A DNA stretch of 32,553 nt, taken from Candidatus Nanosyncoccus alces (GTDB taxonomy: Bacteria; Patescibacteriota; Saccharimonadia; Saccharimonadales; Saccharimonadaceae). The notes below the pieces were generated by a model. The model was not told the DNA's origin, did not search any database, and was given only the letters and a program-made list of their open reading frames with translations. Within the stretch, counting starts at the first letter, position 1. Every line of letters begins with the position of its first letter. Where the stretch lies: positions 1 through 32,553 of the forward strand of contig NZ_PRLM01000005.1 of NCBI RefSeq assembly GCF_004138395.1, given 5' to 3'. Shown here piece after piece: positions 20,821 to 27,571 of this stretch. Made by a program: the position numbers and the translations under genes.

Positions 20821-21840
20821 TTATTCCGTGGCGTCTTCTGGGCCAGAGATGTCAATATACTCCGTAATTTTTCCTTCTTCTTCGAGGGCGGCAAATTGTT
20901 CCGCAAACTCAGTAAATGGAATTTTGATGGACGCGAAATCTACTTCGGAATCAGTCTTCTTGATAAGTTTTACAAAGTAGTAGCCATCACCGCTCATAGA
21001 CACAAAGCGGCCGCTGCTTTGGCCCGGCTCTAGCTTCATGGCTTCAGAAGCACGGCCACCGTCAATATTTTTGCTATCTACCAAGCCGTCGGTTTCTTCG
21101 TATATAATTTTGTCTCCCAATTGTTCGGCAGCGTTTTGATAGTCGTTGTCGTTTGAGGTTAAAATGCTTTGGACTTGGTCGGCGATTTTATTGGCCTTGC
21201 TGTCGATTTCCATTTCTACTTTGACCCTGAGGAGTGTGAGATAAAGCATACGCTCATATTCACTCTTGCTAAGGCCGAAATTATCCTCGATAATCTTGAT
21301 GAAGCCTTCTTCACTGCGGTCTATACCGCCGATTTTAAGATGGCGGTCAAATTCGGTGGCAACTTCTTCGTTTGACACGGTAACGCCTAGTTCCTTGGCA
21401 AGTTTAATCGCATAGGTATATTTTTCGGCTTCAGATAAGGCAGAGCGTTTGTATTCAAGCTGGAGGTCTTTAATAGACTCCTCATCGAATTGACTGCCAG
21501 ATTGACGCTCGATAGAAGTCATACTACTACGATAAAACATCAAGTAGTCCGAAAAGCGAACATTTTCACCATCTACCGAAGCGACCGGGACGGGCAGAAC
21601 TTTAGTGATGTTGAACAAAAGTTGGTCCGTCATACCTATACGATACAACGCTAGCCACCCACCTATGAAAATCATGGCAAATACTACTAGTGCAATAAGG
21701 ATGGTATTAATAACGATACGATGACGAGTCCATTGGAGAGGGTATTTGAATTTGCGACCAGCGGCGAGAACCTCTTCGCGACGCTCTTCAACCTTTTCTT
21801 TCTCGGTTTTCTTCTCTTCTTTCTTGAAAGGTAGTTTCAT
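20821..21840 (-). CDS. Membrane-anchored SurA/PrsA-like foldase
   Basis: 339 aa. A charged cytoplasmic N-terminus (residues 1-45) precedes one membrane segment (about 46-68, VINTILIALVVFAMIFIGGW). Next is a SurA/PrsA-like region with VASVDGENVRFSDYLMFYRS, then EKYTYAIKLAKELGVTVSNE and FGLSKSEYERMLYLTLLRVK. The C-terminal part has a rotamase-like arrangement (GGRASEAMKLEPGQSSG and GYYFVKLIKK) but lacks several parvulin residues, so chaperone activity is more likely than isomerase activity. It would help fold exported proteins at the outer face of the membrane. It is predicted leaderless: TGCTATAAT (21847-21855) ends 6 nt before the ATG and overlaps the tRNA-Arg promoter. Confidence 0.78.
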   Translation of the reverse strand: MKLPFKKEEKKTEKEKVEERREEVLAAGRKFKYPLQWTRHRIVINTILIALVVFAMIFIGGWLALYRIGMTDQLLFNITKVLPVPVASVDGENVRFSDYLMFYRSSMTSIERQSGSQFDEESIKDLQLEYKRSALSEAEKYTYAIKLAKELGVTVSNEEVATEFDRHLKIGGIDRSEEGFIKIIEDNFGLSKSEYERMLYLTLLRVKVEMEIDSKANKIADQVQSILTSNDNDYQNAAEQLGDKIIYEETDGLVDSKNIDGGRASEAMKLEPGQSSGRFVSMSGDGYYFVKLIKKTDSEVDFASIKIPFTEFAEQFAALEEEGKITEYIDISGPEDATE

Positions 21841-21842
21841 GG

Positions 21843-21855
21843 TATAATTATAGCA
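21843..21855. promoter_or_regulatory. Shared palindromic -10 of the foldase gene and tRNA-Arg
   Basis: TATAATTATA (21843-21852) reads TGGTATAAT on the plus strand (17 nt before the tRNA) and TGCTATAAT on the minus strand (6 nt before ATG 21840). Confidence 0.7.
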
Positions 21856-21865
21856 TATTTGTGTT

Positions 21866-21941
21866 GGCTTCGTAGCTCAATGGATAGAGCGGCTCCGTCC
21901 TAAGGAGAAGGTTGTGCGTTCGACTCGCACCGAAGTCACCA
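21866..21941 (+). tRNA. tRNA-Arg (anticodon CCT), CCA encoded
   Basis: 76 nt. Acceptor GGCTTCG pairs with CGAAGTC, followed by ACCA. The D arm contains AGCTCAATGGATAGAGC, the anticodon loop is GTCCTAA with anticodon CCT, and the T arm is GTGCG-TTCGACT-CGCAC. The 3' end and the following T-run are duplicated 64 bp downstream. Confidence 0.93.
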
Positions 21942-22014
21942 TTTTTTGTTCAGGTCCTGTAGCAGCTCGTCGAACCTAGCGGTGCGACTCGCACCGAAGT
22001 CACCATTTTTTGTT
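21921..22014 (+). repeat. Direct repeat of the tRNA-Arg 3' end (30 bp, two copies)
   Basis: CGACTCGCACCGAAGTCACC plus ATTTTTTGTT occurs at 21921-21950 and again at 21985-22014. In the second copy the T-arm has become a perfect hairpin, GGTGCG-ACT-CGCACC, followed by T6. The intervening 34 bp contains no gene. Confidence 0.8.
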
Positions 22015-22026
22015 TGAAGTGAAAAA

Positions 22027-22045
22027 GGAGGCCGAAGTGGCCTCC
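22027..22045 (-). terminator. Terminator of the 22047-22328 gene
   Basis: GGAGGCC / GGCCTCC, 7-bp stem with a 5-nt loop, followed by TTTTT on the minus strand. Confidence 0.85.
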
Positions 22046-22046
22046 G

Positions 22047-22328
22047 CTAGATGATGATATTGATAGGTATTCCTTGAGCCGGGGTTAAGACTATGGCTTC
22101 TACTCTGTCAATATCGGTTTTGTGCTCTCTGGCACAGTGTTTTTCGCCCCTATCGATGACTTCGTGCCATTCGTCTGAAGACAATGATACAACATCGAGG
22201 GGTTCGGTGTAGTCGAAGAATTTGTTAGTGGTGCCGCTTTTGCGGAACTTGATAGTAACGCCGGTGTACCTACCTTTGCTGCACTCTTCATGAAGTTTCT
22301 CCGATACCCTTTCTGCGTTTATAATCAA
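22047..22328 (-). CDS. Small hypothetical protein
   Basis: 93 aa if started at the TTG 22328, which lies 8 nt after a near-perfect GGAGG. The GTG at 22337 would be too close to that site. The protein is mixed charged (residues include FRKSGTTNKFFDYTEPLDVV, then a Trp/His segment with one further Cys) with no membrane segment or signal. I do not recognise the family. It has its own terminator and is divergent from the transporter operon. The clear ribosome binding site and terminator make it a credible gene. Confidence 0.6.
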   Translation of the reverse strand: MIINAERVSEKLHEECSKGRYTGVTIKFRKSGTTNKFFDYTEPLDVVSLSSDEWHEVIDRGEKHCAREHKTDIDRVEAIVLTPAQGIPINIII

Positions 22329-22426
22329 TAACAACACCTCCTAAAGTACTTAGCTATAAATATTAACTAGCTTATCTGACATTATATAATACTTCGCGTT
22401 TTGCCCCAATCTTAAGAATTTTGCGG

Positions 22427-22432
22427 TATAAT
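22427..22432 (+). promoter_or_regulatory. -10 of the amino-acid transporter operon
   Basis: TATAAT ends 6 nt before the ATG at 22439 (GCGGTATAAT, no TG extension). Confidence 0.6.
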
Positions 22433-22438
22433 AAGTTT

Positions 22439-23317
22439 ATGGTTAGGAGGTCAAGACGTAGCAAGTGGCGAAAGGTTTTTTCGTTGCGTAACGGAATGAT
22501 TGTTTTGTCTTTGATTATACTGGGGGTTAGCACGTACTTTTTTGCACAAAGTATCGAAACATTTGATTATGTCGTAGAGACTAATGCATTCTTTGCACCG
22601 TTTGAGTATTATGACAATCGCAAAATTGTGGGAGTAGATATAGAAATTATTGAACGTGTGGCCGAAAAATTAAAGGCAAGAATTGAGATCAAAAACGTAG
22701 AGTTTGACTTGATCATAGATAACGTAGCAAACGGAGTGATTGCGGATGCTGGAGCAGCTGGGCTTACTATTACGCCGGCACGAGCAGAGAAAGTAAATTT
22801 CAGTATTCCCTACTATGATTCAGTACAATATGTAATTTTCAACAAGGAAAATCCTCCGGAAACTCGAGGAGATCATATTGTGTGGGAAGCTTTGGCCGGC
22901 AAAACGCTTGGTTCACAAATGGGTGGCACAGGTTACCTGTTTATGTCTGATGAGGTAGGAGAGGGTGTGCTGAAGGACACTGGCACGGTGGTTAAGGGAT
23001 TTGATTCGCACCAGCTAGCAGCAGATGCAATAGGTGCGCATATCATAGATTACGCAATCGCGGACGAACTAGCTGCACAGTTTATTGTAGAAAAAAATCC
23101 AAAATTAGCTGCTTTGCCTTTATATTATCAAGGAGCAACGATAGAAGAAGATTACCCGGCGGAAGAGTCTTATGCTATAGCAGTAAACAAACAACAGCCC
23201 GAACTTCTTGACACCTTTAACGAGGTTCTAGTAGAAATGCTAGAACCGGACGAGGACGGCAAAAGCGAGATCGACAAACTAATATTAAAATATATGGGGT
23301 TAACCGAAGAGAAGTAA
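22439..23317 (+). CDS. Amino-acid ABC transporter substrate-binding protein, membrane anchored
   Basis: 292 aa from ATG 22439. A strongly basic start (MVRRSRRSKWRKVF) and one membrane segment (about residues 20-40, MIVLSLIILGVSTYFFAQSI) lack a lipobox Cys, so it is probably tethered by an uncleaved helix. The rest matches the SBP_bac_3 family: NAFFAPFEYYDNRKIVGVDI at the start of lobe 1, GAAGLTITPARAEKVNFSIP, and a lobe 2 ending with YPAEESYAIAVNKQQ. It captures a polar amino acid outside the cell and delivers it to the permease encoded next. A longer reading from a TTG at 22421 was rejected since it starts inside the promoter. The gene is leaderless by position and is first of a three-gene operon. 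Confidence 0.88.
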   Translation: MVRRSRRSKWRKVFSLRNGMIVLSLIILGVSTYFFAQSIETFDYVVETNAFFAPFEYYDNRKIVGVDIEIIERVAEKLKARIEIKNVEFDLIIDNVANGVIADAGAAGLTITPARAEKVNFSIPYYDSVQYVIFNKENPPETRGDHIVWEALAGKTLGSQMGGTGYLFMSDEVGEGVLKDTGTVVKGFDSHQLAADAIGAHIIDYAIADELAAQFIVEKNPKLAALPLYYQGATIEEDYPAEESYAIAVNKQQPELLDTFNEVLVEMLEPDEDGKSEIDKLILKYMGLTEEK

Positions 23318-23318
23318 C

Positions 23319-24017
23319 ATGGATGATTTTTTCAATAAAGTAGTAGAGCTATTTACGACACCAGAATATATAGAATCTTTACTGCATGGTTTCGTGCTAA
23401 CTATGCAAATATCGTTTTTTGCAATTATCATTGGGCTACTGCTTGGAACGATTATTGCGCTAATAGATACGGCAAAAAAATCTAAGTGGATGATTTTGCC
23501 GAAATTCATCTGCAAAGTGTATACCACGATTATCCGAGGAACTCCGATGGCATTACAACTATTTATCATGTTCTTTGTGATTTTTGCGATTAGAGGATTT
23601 CCGCAGGTTATTATAGCAGTTTTGGCATTTGGTTTTAATTCGGCGGCATATGTGGCAGAGGTGATACGTAGCGGCATACAATCAGTGGATAGCGGACAAA
23701 CAGAAGCTGGATTAGCGTTGGGGCTATCGCGTTTTACCGTGTTTCGGAAAATTGTAGCGCCACAGGCTATCAAAAATATTATTCCGGCGCTAGGCAATGA
23801 GATTATCACAGTAATAAAAGAAACTGCAATCGTAAGCATGGTCGGGTTATATGATCTTAACATGGCAGCAAAAGACATCGGGTCGGGACAAAATATGGCG
23901 AGCTATATTGTGCCGATGTTTACGGCGGCGTTGTTCTATTTGGCGGTAGTATATCTGATTACATTTATTATTAAACGGATTGAGAAACATTTAAGAAAAA
24001 GTGATTCGAGAGGATAA
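23319..24017 (+). CDS. Amino-acid ABC transporter permease (GlnP/HisM type)
   Basis: 232 aa. Several membrane segments, with FVLTMQISFFAIIIGLLLGT opening the conserved permease domain. The EAA-type loop EAGLALGLSRFTVFRKIVAP, which docks on the ATPase, is followed by QAIKNIIPALGNEIITVIKE. It starts 1 bp after the stop of the binding protein and ends 5 bp before the ATPase gene. It forms the membrane pore of the importer. Confidence 0.94.
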   Translation: MDDFFNKVVELFTTPEYIESLLHGFVLTMQISFFAIIIGLLLGTIIALIDTAKKSKWMILPKFICKVYTTIIRGTPMALQLFIMFFVIFAIRGFPQVIIAVLAFGFNSAAYVAEVIRSGIQSVDSGQTEAGLALGLSRFTVFRKIVAPQAIKNIIPALGNEIITVIKETAIVSMVGLYDLNMAAKDIGSGQNMASYIVPMFTAALFYLAVVYLITFIIKRIEKHLRKSDSRG

Positions 24018-24022
24018 GAGAT

Positions 24023-24751
24023 ATGGAAGAAAAAATCATCCGGATAAAAAATCTGAAGAAAGAGTTTGGTAAAAATAAAGTGCTGCGTGGAATAGATTTT
24101 GAGTTGAATAAGGGCGAGAAGGTGGTGATACTGGGCGCGTCTGGTTCGGGGAAATCTACGTTTTTGCGCTGTATCAATCGGATGGAAGAACCAACGTCTG
24201 GTGAAATATATTTTGGCGATACTTTGATTACCGACAAAAATATTCAGAAGATGCGTCAAAATATTGGCATGGTGTTTCAGCATTTTAACTTGATAAACAA
24301 CTTAACGGTAATGCAAAACTTGATTTTGGCACCGGTAAAGTTAAAATTGATGGACGAAGAGACTGCAGAAAAAAGGGCGCGCGGCCTGTTAAAGCACATT
24401 GGTCTTTTGAGCAAAGCCGATGCCTTCCCTGCTAGTTTATCGGGCGGGCAAAAACAGCGAGTTGCAATAATTCGTGCAATGATGATGAGCCCAAAGGTGC
24501 TGTTATTCGATGAGCCAACATCAGCATTGGACCCAGAATCGATTGGTGATGTGCTATCACTAATCCGTGAAGTAGCAGAAGCTGGGATGACAATTATGAT
24601 AGTGACACACGAGATGAATTTTGCAAAAGAAATTGCGACACGCGTGATATTCTTAGACCAAGGAAAAATCATTGAAGAGGGCAAGCCGCGAGAGTTTTTT
24701 GAGCAGCCAAAAACTCCCAGAGTGCGGGAGTTTTTAGAAAAGGTGTTATAG
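24023..24751 (+). CDS. Amino-acid ABC transporter ATPase (GlnQ type)
   Basis: 242 aa, usual length. Walker A GASGSGKST (about residues 36-44), Q-loop MVFQHFNLINNL, signature LSGGQKQRVAI, Walker B VLLFDEPTSALDPE and the H-loop VTHEMNFAKEI are all intact. It drives import by ATP hydrolysis. Together with the two genes before it, it makes a complete polar amino-acid importer, which suits an organism expected to lack many biosynthetic pathways. AGAGG before the ATG serves as the ribosome binding site. It is convergent with ndk; no strong terminator is visible between them. Confidence 0.96.
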   Translation: MEEKIIRIKNLKKEFGKNKVLRGIDFELNKGEKVVILGASGSGKSTFLRCINRMEEPTSGEIYFGDTLITDKNIQKMRQNIGMVFQHFNLINNLTVMQNLILAPVKLKLMDEETAEKRARGLLKHIGLLSKADAFPASLSGGQKQRVAIIRAMMMSPKVLLFDEPTSALDPESIGDVLSLIREVAEAGMTIMIVTHEMNFAKEIATRVIFLDQGKIIEEGKPREFFEQPKTPRVREFLEKVL

Positions 24752-24753
24752 AT

Positions 24754-25269
24754 CTAACGAGTGTATTTTTCGTTAAGATCGCTGTAATCGTAGAGTTCGT
24801 TGGCGTTGAACCAAAGGTCAATTTCTTTCTTAGCTTCTTCTTGATTAGATGAAGCATGGACTAAGTTTGGCACGCCAGTACCCTTGGCATCAGAGTAACC
24901 AAAGCTCATGTGCGAGAAATCACCTCGGATGGTACCCATTTCAGCGGATTTTGGTTCGGTAGGACCGACAATTTTGCGTACTAACGGCACCGCTTCGACA
25001 CCTTCAAGTACCATGGCAATTACTGGGCCAGTCATCATGTATTCGACATTATAACGAAAGACCTGCTCGCCACGGCGAGTAATCATTTGACCAATACCTT
25101 CGTAATGCTCGCGGTAAAGGTGCTCATCTGGCATAATCATCTTCATGCCGACAATTTTAAGGCCAACGCGTTCGAAACGCTGGATAATTTCACCGATGAT
25201 CCCCCGCTGAACCGTGTCTGGTTTTAACACTACTAAACTTCTTTGAATAAAATCTTGCGATTTTGTCAT
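24754..25269 (-). CDS. ndk: Nucleoside diphosphate kinase
   Basis: 171 aa, longer than the usual 140-150. RSLVVLKPDTVQRGIIGEII opens the fold, and GTIRGDFSHMSFGYSDAK is followed by NLVHASSNQEEA with the phosphohistidine in the HxSxS-type loop. Between GTIRGDF and NLVHAS there are about 11 extra residues relative to the common GDFxxxxxxNxxHGS form, and the C-terminus is extended by about 15. It moves phosphate between NTPs and NDPs. The promoter is extended -10 TGATATAAT at 25289-25297 and AGGAG precedes the ATG. Confidence 0.95.
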   Translation of the reverse strand: MTKSQDFIQRSLVVLKPDTVQRGIIGEIIQRFERVGLKIVGMKMIMPDEHLYREHYEGIGQMITRRGEQVFRYNVEYMMTGPVIAMVLEGVEAVPLVRKIVGPTEPKSAEMGTIRGDFSHMSFGYSDAKGTGVPNLVHASSNQEEAKKEIDLWFNANELYDYSDLNEKYTR

Positions 25270-25288
25270 AAATATCTCCTTTTACGCT

Positions 25289-25297
25289 ATTATATCA
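25289..25297 (-). promoter_or_regulatory. Extended -10 of ndk
   Basis: TGATATAAT on the minus strand, followed by a short leader with AAAGGAG. Confidence 0.6.
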
Positions 25298-25349
25298 CAT
25301 AATGGCCACTGTCTGCATCCTCTCTCTGGGGTGCGTTCGTACTGTCATT

Positions 25350-25358
25350 TGGTATAAT
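25350..25358 (+). promoter_or_regulatory. Extended -10 of the recombinase gene
   Basis: TGGTATAAT ends 6 nt before the ATG at 25365. Confidence 0.65.
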
Positions 25359-25364
25359 ATAATT

Positions 25365-26303
25365 ATGTACATATCTGACCTGATTGAAGATTTTTTGGAG
25401 CACCTGGAGATTGAAAGTGGGCGAAGCAAAAAAACAATCGAGAACTATCGCTTATACCTAGAGCGGTTTTTGGAGATCTCGCAAGAAATTTTGAACAAGG
25501 ATGATATTAAACCCTCTGATATAGATAGAGAACTTTTGCGCAAGTACCGGCTAAGGCTCAATAGATACGGGTCGGAAAATGGAGGCGACGATCTTAAAAC
25601 AATTACGCAGACGTATCATCTGATTGCGTTAAGAGGTTTTTTGAAATACTTAACCAGGCGAGAAATCAAATCTTTGGATCCGTCACTGATAGATTTACCA
25701 CACGTGATTCGCAAGCAAGTAACTTTTTTGCATTTCGACGAAGTAGAAGATATGTTAAATCAAATTGACACCTCTACGGAGTCGGGGTTGAGAGATCGGG
25801 CAATTATAGAGCTGTTGTATTCTGGTGGGCTACGGGTTTCCGAATTGGTTGGCCTGGATCGTGGGTCGATTAACCTAGAGAGACGAGAATTTATGGTAAG
25901 AGGCAAAGGCAGCAAAGATCGGCCAATCTTTATCAGTCAATCGGCGGCAGATCGTGTGCAAGATTATTTGGACGCACGGACCGATTCCCTGCCGGCGCTG
26001 TTTTTGAATAACTCGCGCAACACGCAGACGGTAGATACGTCGGGAGATTTTCGGAGAATTACGGCGCGCTCGGTGGAGAGAATTGTAGAAAAATACGCAC
26101 GGCTGGCTGGTATTGCTAAACATGTGTCGCCACATACTTTAAGGCACTCTTTTGCGACGGATCTTTTGATGAATGGGGCAGATCTGAGGAGCGTACAGTC
26201 GATGTTAGGACATGCGGATATCTCCACTACGCAAATTTATACGCACGTAACGGACGCGCACCTTAAAGAGATTCATGAAAAATTTCACTCAGAGACGAAG
26301 TAA
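25365..26303 (+). CDS. Tyrosine recombinase (XerC/XerD-like)
   Basis: 312 aa from ATG 25365. Residues 1-100 form the SAM-like core-binding domain (DFLEHLEIESGRSKKTIENY). The catalytic domain has GGLRVSELVGL (Arg I), VRGKGSKDRPIF (Lys), VSPHTLRHSFATDLL (HxxR), MLGHADISTTQIYTH (His and the Tyr nucleophile); all residues of the site are present. Length and layout fit chromosome-dimer resolution by Xer recombinases at dif, and a role in a mobile element is also possible. The longer frame upstream to 25302 is rejected: the ATG at 25365 is 6 nt from a -10. It ends 3 bp before the convergent pilin-like gene; the DGR lies 0.8 kb further on. Confidence 0.93.
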   Translation: MYISDLIEDFLEHLEIESGRSKKTIENYRLYLERFLEISQEILNKDDIKPSDIDRELLRKYRLRLNRYGSENGGDDLKTITQTYHLIALRGFLKYLTRREIKSLDPSLIDLPHVIRKQVTFLHFDEVEDMLNQIDTSTESGLRDRAIIELLYSGGLRVSELVGLDRGSINLERREFMVRGKGSKDRPIFISQSAADRVQDYLDARTDSLPALFLNNSRNTQTVDTSGDFRRITARSVERIVEKYARLAGIAKHVSPHTLRHSFATDLLMNGADLRSVQSMLGHADISTTQIYTHVTDAHLKEIHEKFHSETK

Positions 26304-26306
26304 AAG

Positions 26307-27050
26307 CTAGTCCGTTTTGACGATGCCGGGATCATACAATCGCATAACGGTAGAGATGGTAGATGGGTTCGATTCTCCAGTGCCATACCAGCAGGTACGG
26401 ATGTAAAAATCGTAGTAGGCGGCCGTGTCGCCTGAGCCAACAATGTTGGTAGTTTTCGGATCTTTGACAGCAATAATGTAAATGCCTTCGGCGCGGTAAA
26501 GATCTGAGTTTGAGTTAGTTGAGACCAAGTTATCATCATCCGTGTTACTCGTAGAAGTGCCAAAAATGAGATGTGGGTATGTAGAAGCTCGGGCAAGCTT
26601 ATCCCCTGTAGATATAACCTCACTTGCATCCGTAAAATCTCCAAGCTTTTGAGTATTGATGATAAAACCGTAAGTTTTGGCTTCTTTGTTCCCTGAATCG
26701 TATAGCTCATCACAACTTTTGGGGGAATATTGGAGCAAGGATTCTTGTGCGGCTGTAATAGTATAAGGAGGGTTATTATTTATAGCTTTAGAAATAATTG
26801 TTTGCCACAATTGACCGAATTTGCTCTCTTCTGATTCTCGGCTAGTGATATAAGAAGTCTGGATAAAACGCAAGGCTTCGGCTTGAGCGTCGATTTCTTC
26901 GCGAGCAAGGGTAGTTTCGAGGGCAGTTTGAGCACTAGAAGTACCGCCGCTCATCACAGCTACTACAGCTACAGCCACCATGGAAAATATACCCACAGCC
27001 AACATTACTTCAATTAGAGTATCCCCTCTTTTTCCCACGCGTTTATTCAT
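26307..27050 (-). CDS. Type IV pilin-like (PilV/pseudopilin) protein
   Basis: 247 aa. After a short basic leader (MNKRVGKRG), the prepilin cleavage site is followed by DTLIEVMLAVGIFSMVAVAV, with the Glu at position 5 of the mature protein and the usual hydrophobic helix. The rest is a Thr/Ser/Asn-rich, probably surface-exposed domain with two Cys (CDEL and RTCWYG) that could form a disulfide. It is likely a minor pilin or pseudopilin of a type IV pilus. No pilus assembly genes are nearby. Promoter TGATATAAT (27057-27065) ends 6 nt before the ATG, so leaderless. Confidence 0.82.
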   Translation of the reverse strand: MNKRVGKRGDTLIEVMLAVGIFSMVAVAVVAVMSGGTSSAQTALETTLAREEIDAQAEALRFIQTSYITSRESEESKFGQLWQTIISKAINNNPPYTITAAQESLLQYSPKSCDELYDSGNKEAKTYGFIINTQKLGDFTDASEVISTGDKLARASTYPHLIFGTSTSNTDDDNLVSTNSNSDLYRAEGIYIIAVKDPKTTNIVGSGDTAAYYDFYIRTCWYGTGESNPSTISTVMRLYDPGIVKTD

Positions 27051-27056
27051 AAGCTT

Positions 27057-27065
27057 ATTATATCA
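27057..27065 (-). promoter_or_regulatory. Extended -10 of the pilin-like gene
   Basis: TGATATAAT on the minus strand, 6 nt before ATG 27050. Confidence 0.65.
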
Positions 27066-27094
27066 TTCACCGCCCAAGAAAAGCAACCTCAAGG

Positions 27095-27103
27095 TGATAT
27101 AAT
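27095..27103 (+). promoter_or_regulatory. Promoter of the DGR template RNA
   Basis: Extended -10 TGATATAAT on the plus strand, predicting a start near 27110. No translated start codon follows closely, which fits an untranslated template RNA. Confidence 0.6.
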
Positions 27104-27109
27104 ATAATT

Positions 27110-27560
27110 GGCAGCATAAAAGCACAATATTAATTATGATGCAACATCATATTCTTATTGGCCCATCTTGCCTTGCGGGGCTCAAGAGTCATGCTTCTTT
27201 CAAGAAGCTTACACCACGGGTAATTGTCTGATTTTACGGAATTTGGCAATTGTAAATGGCTCTCATACCCGTCTTATTATCAGCCGGTGGCCGCCGGCTT
27301 AAGTTGTGTCTTCGTCTATTCCGGCAACTGGAACGGTTCGTCGGCGAACAATCGTGGCAACAACGGGAACTATTGGTCCTCTACAGCCAACAATACGAAC
27401 AACGCTTACAATCTGAACTTCAACAATGGCAACGTCAATCCGGGTACGAACAACAACAATAAGAACAACGGGAACTCCGTACGCTGTCTAGCTCCTGCTG
27501 AGTAGTAGTTCGGCGTATCGCCCTTCCTACCTTTCGCTCCCCGTTTAACAAACTTGCTGC
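27110..27560 (+). ncRNA. DGR template RNA (region containing TR)
   Basis: The + strand transcript predicted from the promoter at 27095 covers an untranslated leader of about 200 nt, the TR at 27310-27533 and the segment up to the reverse transcriptase stop. The leader contains a small hairpin (GCTTCTT / AAGAAGC, 27193-27208). The TR is adenine-rich with many AAC triplets. The open frame over it (27224-27505) lacks ATG and a ribosome binding site and is best read as TR and not as a protein. End of the RNA not determinable from sequence. Confidence 0.75.
27310..27533 (+). repeat. DGR template repeat (TR)
   Basis: The first 82 bp (27310-27391) match the target gene's 30007-30088 at 76 positions. 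All six differences are TR adenines read as T in the target. A 114-bp part (27392-27505) is missing from the target, and 28 bp at the end (27506-27533) is identical to 29979-30006. That last block holds a GGCG-TAT-CGCC hairpin and corresponds to the initiation-of-mutagenic-homing (IMH) side. TR ends in tandem TAG codons. Confidence 0.93.
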
Positions 27561-27571
27561 CAAACCATGGA

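Noticed and set aside
22421-22438. Earlier TTG start for the substrate-binding protein
   Set aside because: It would begin in front of and read through the TATAAT promoter; ATG 22439 lies exactly 6 nt after that -10.
25302-25364. Earlier start for the tyrosine recombinase
   Set aside because: The extension has no recombinase similarity and spans the promoter at 25350-25358.
27224-27505. A 93-codon open frame with many Asn residues and a C-terminus like a FISUMP domain
   Set aside because: It starts at TTG without a ribosome binding site, and its sequence is the DGR template repeat. The protein-like reading exists because TR mirrors the target's coding sequence.
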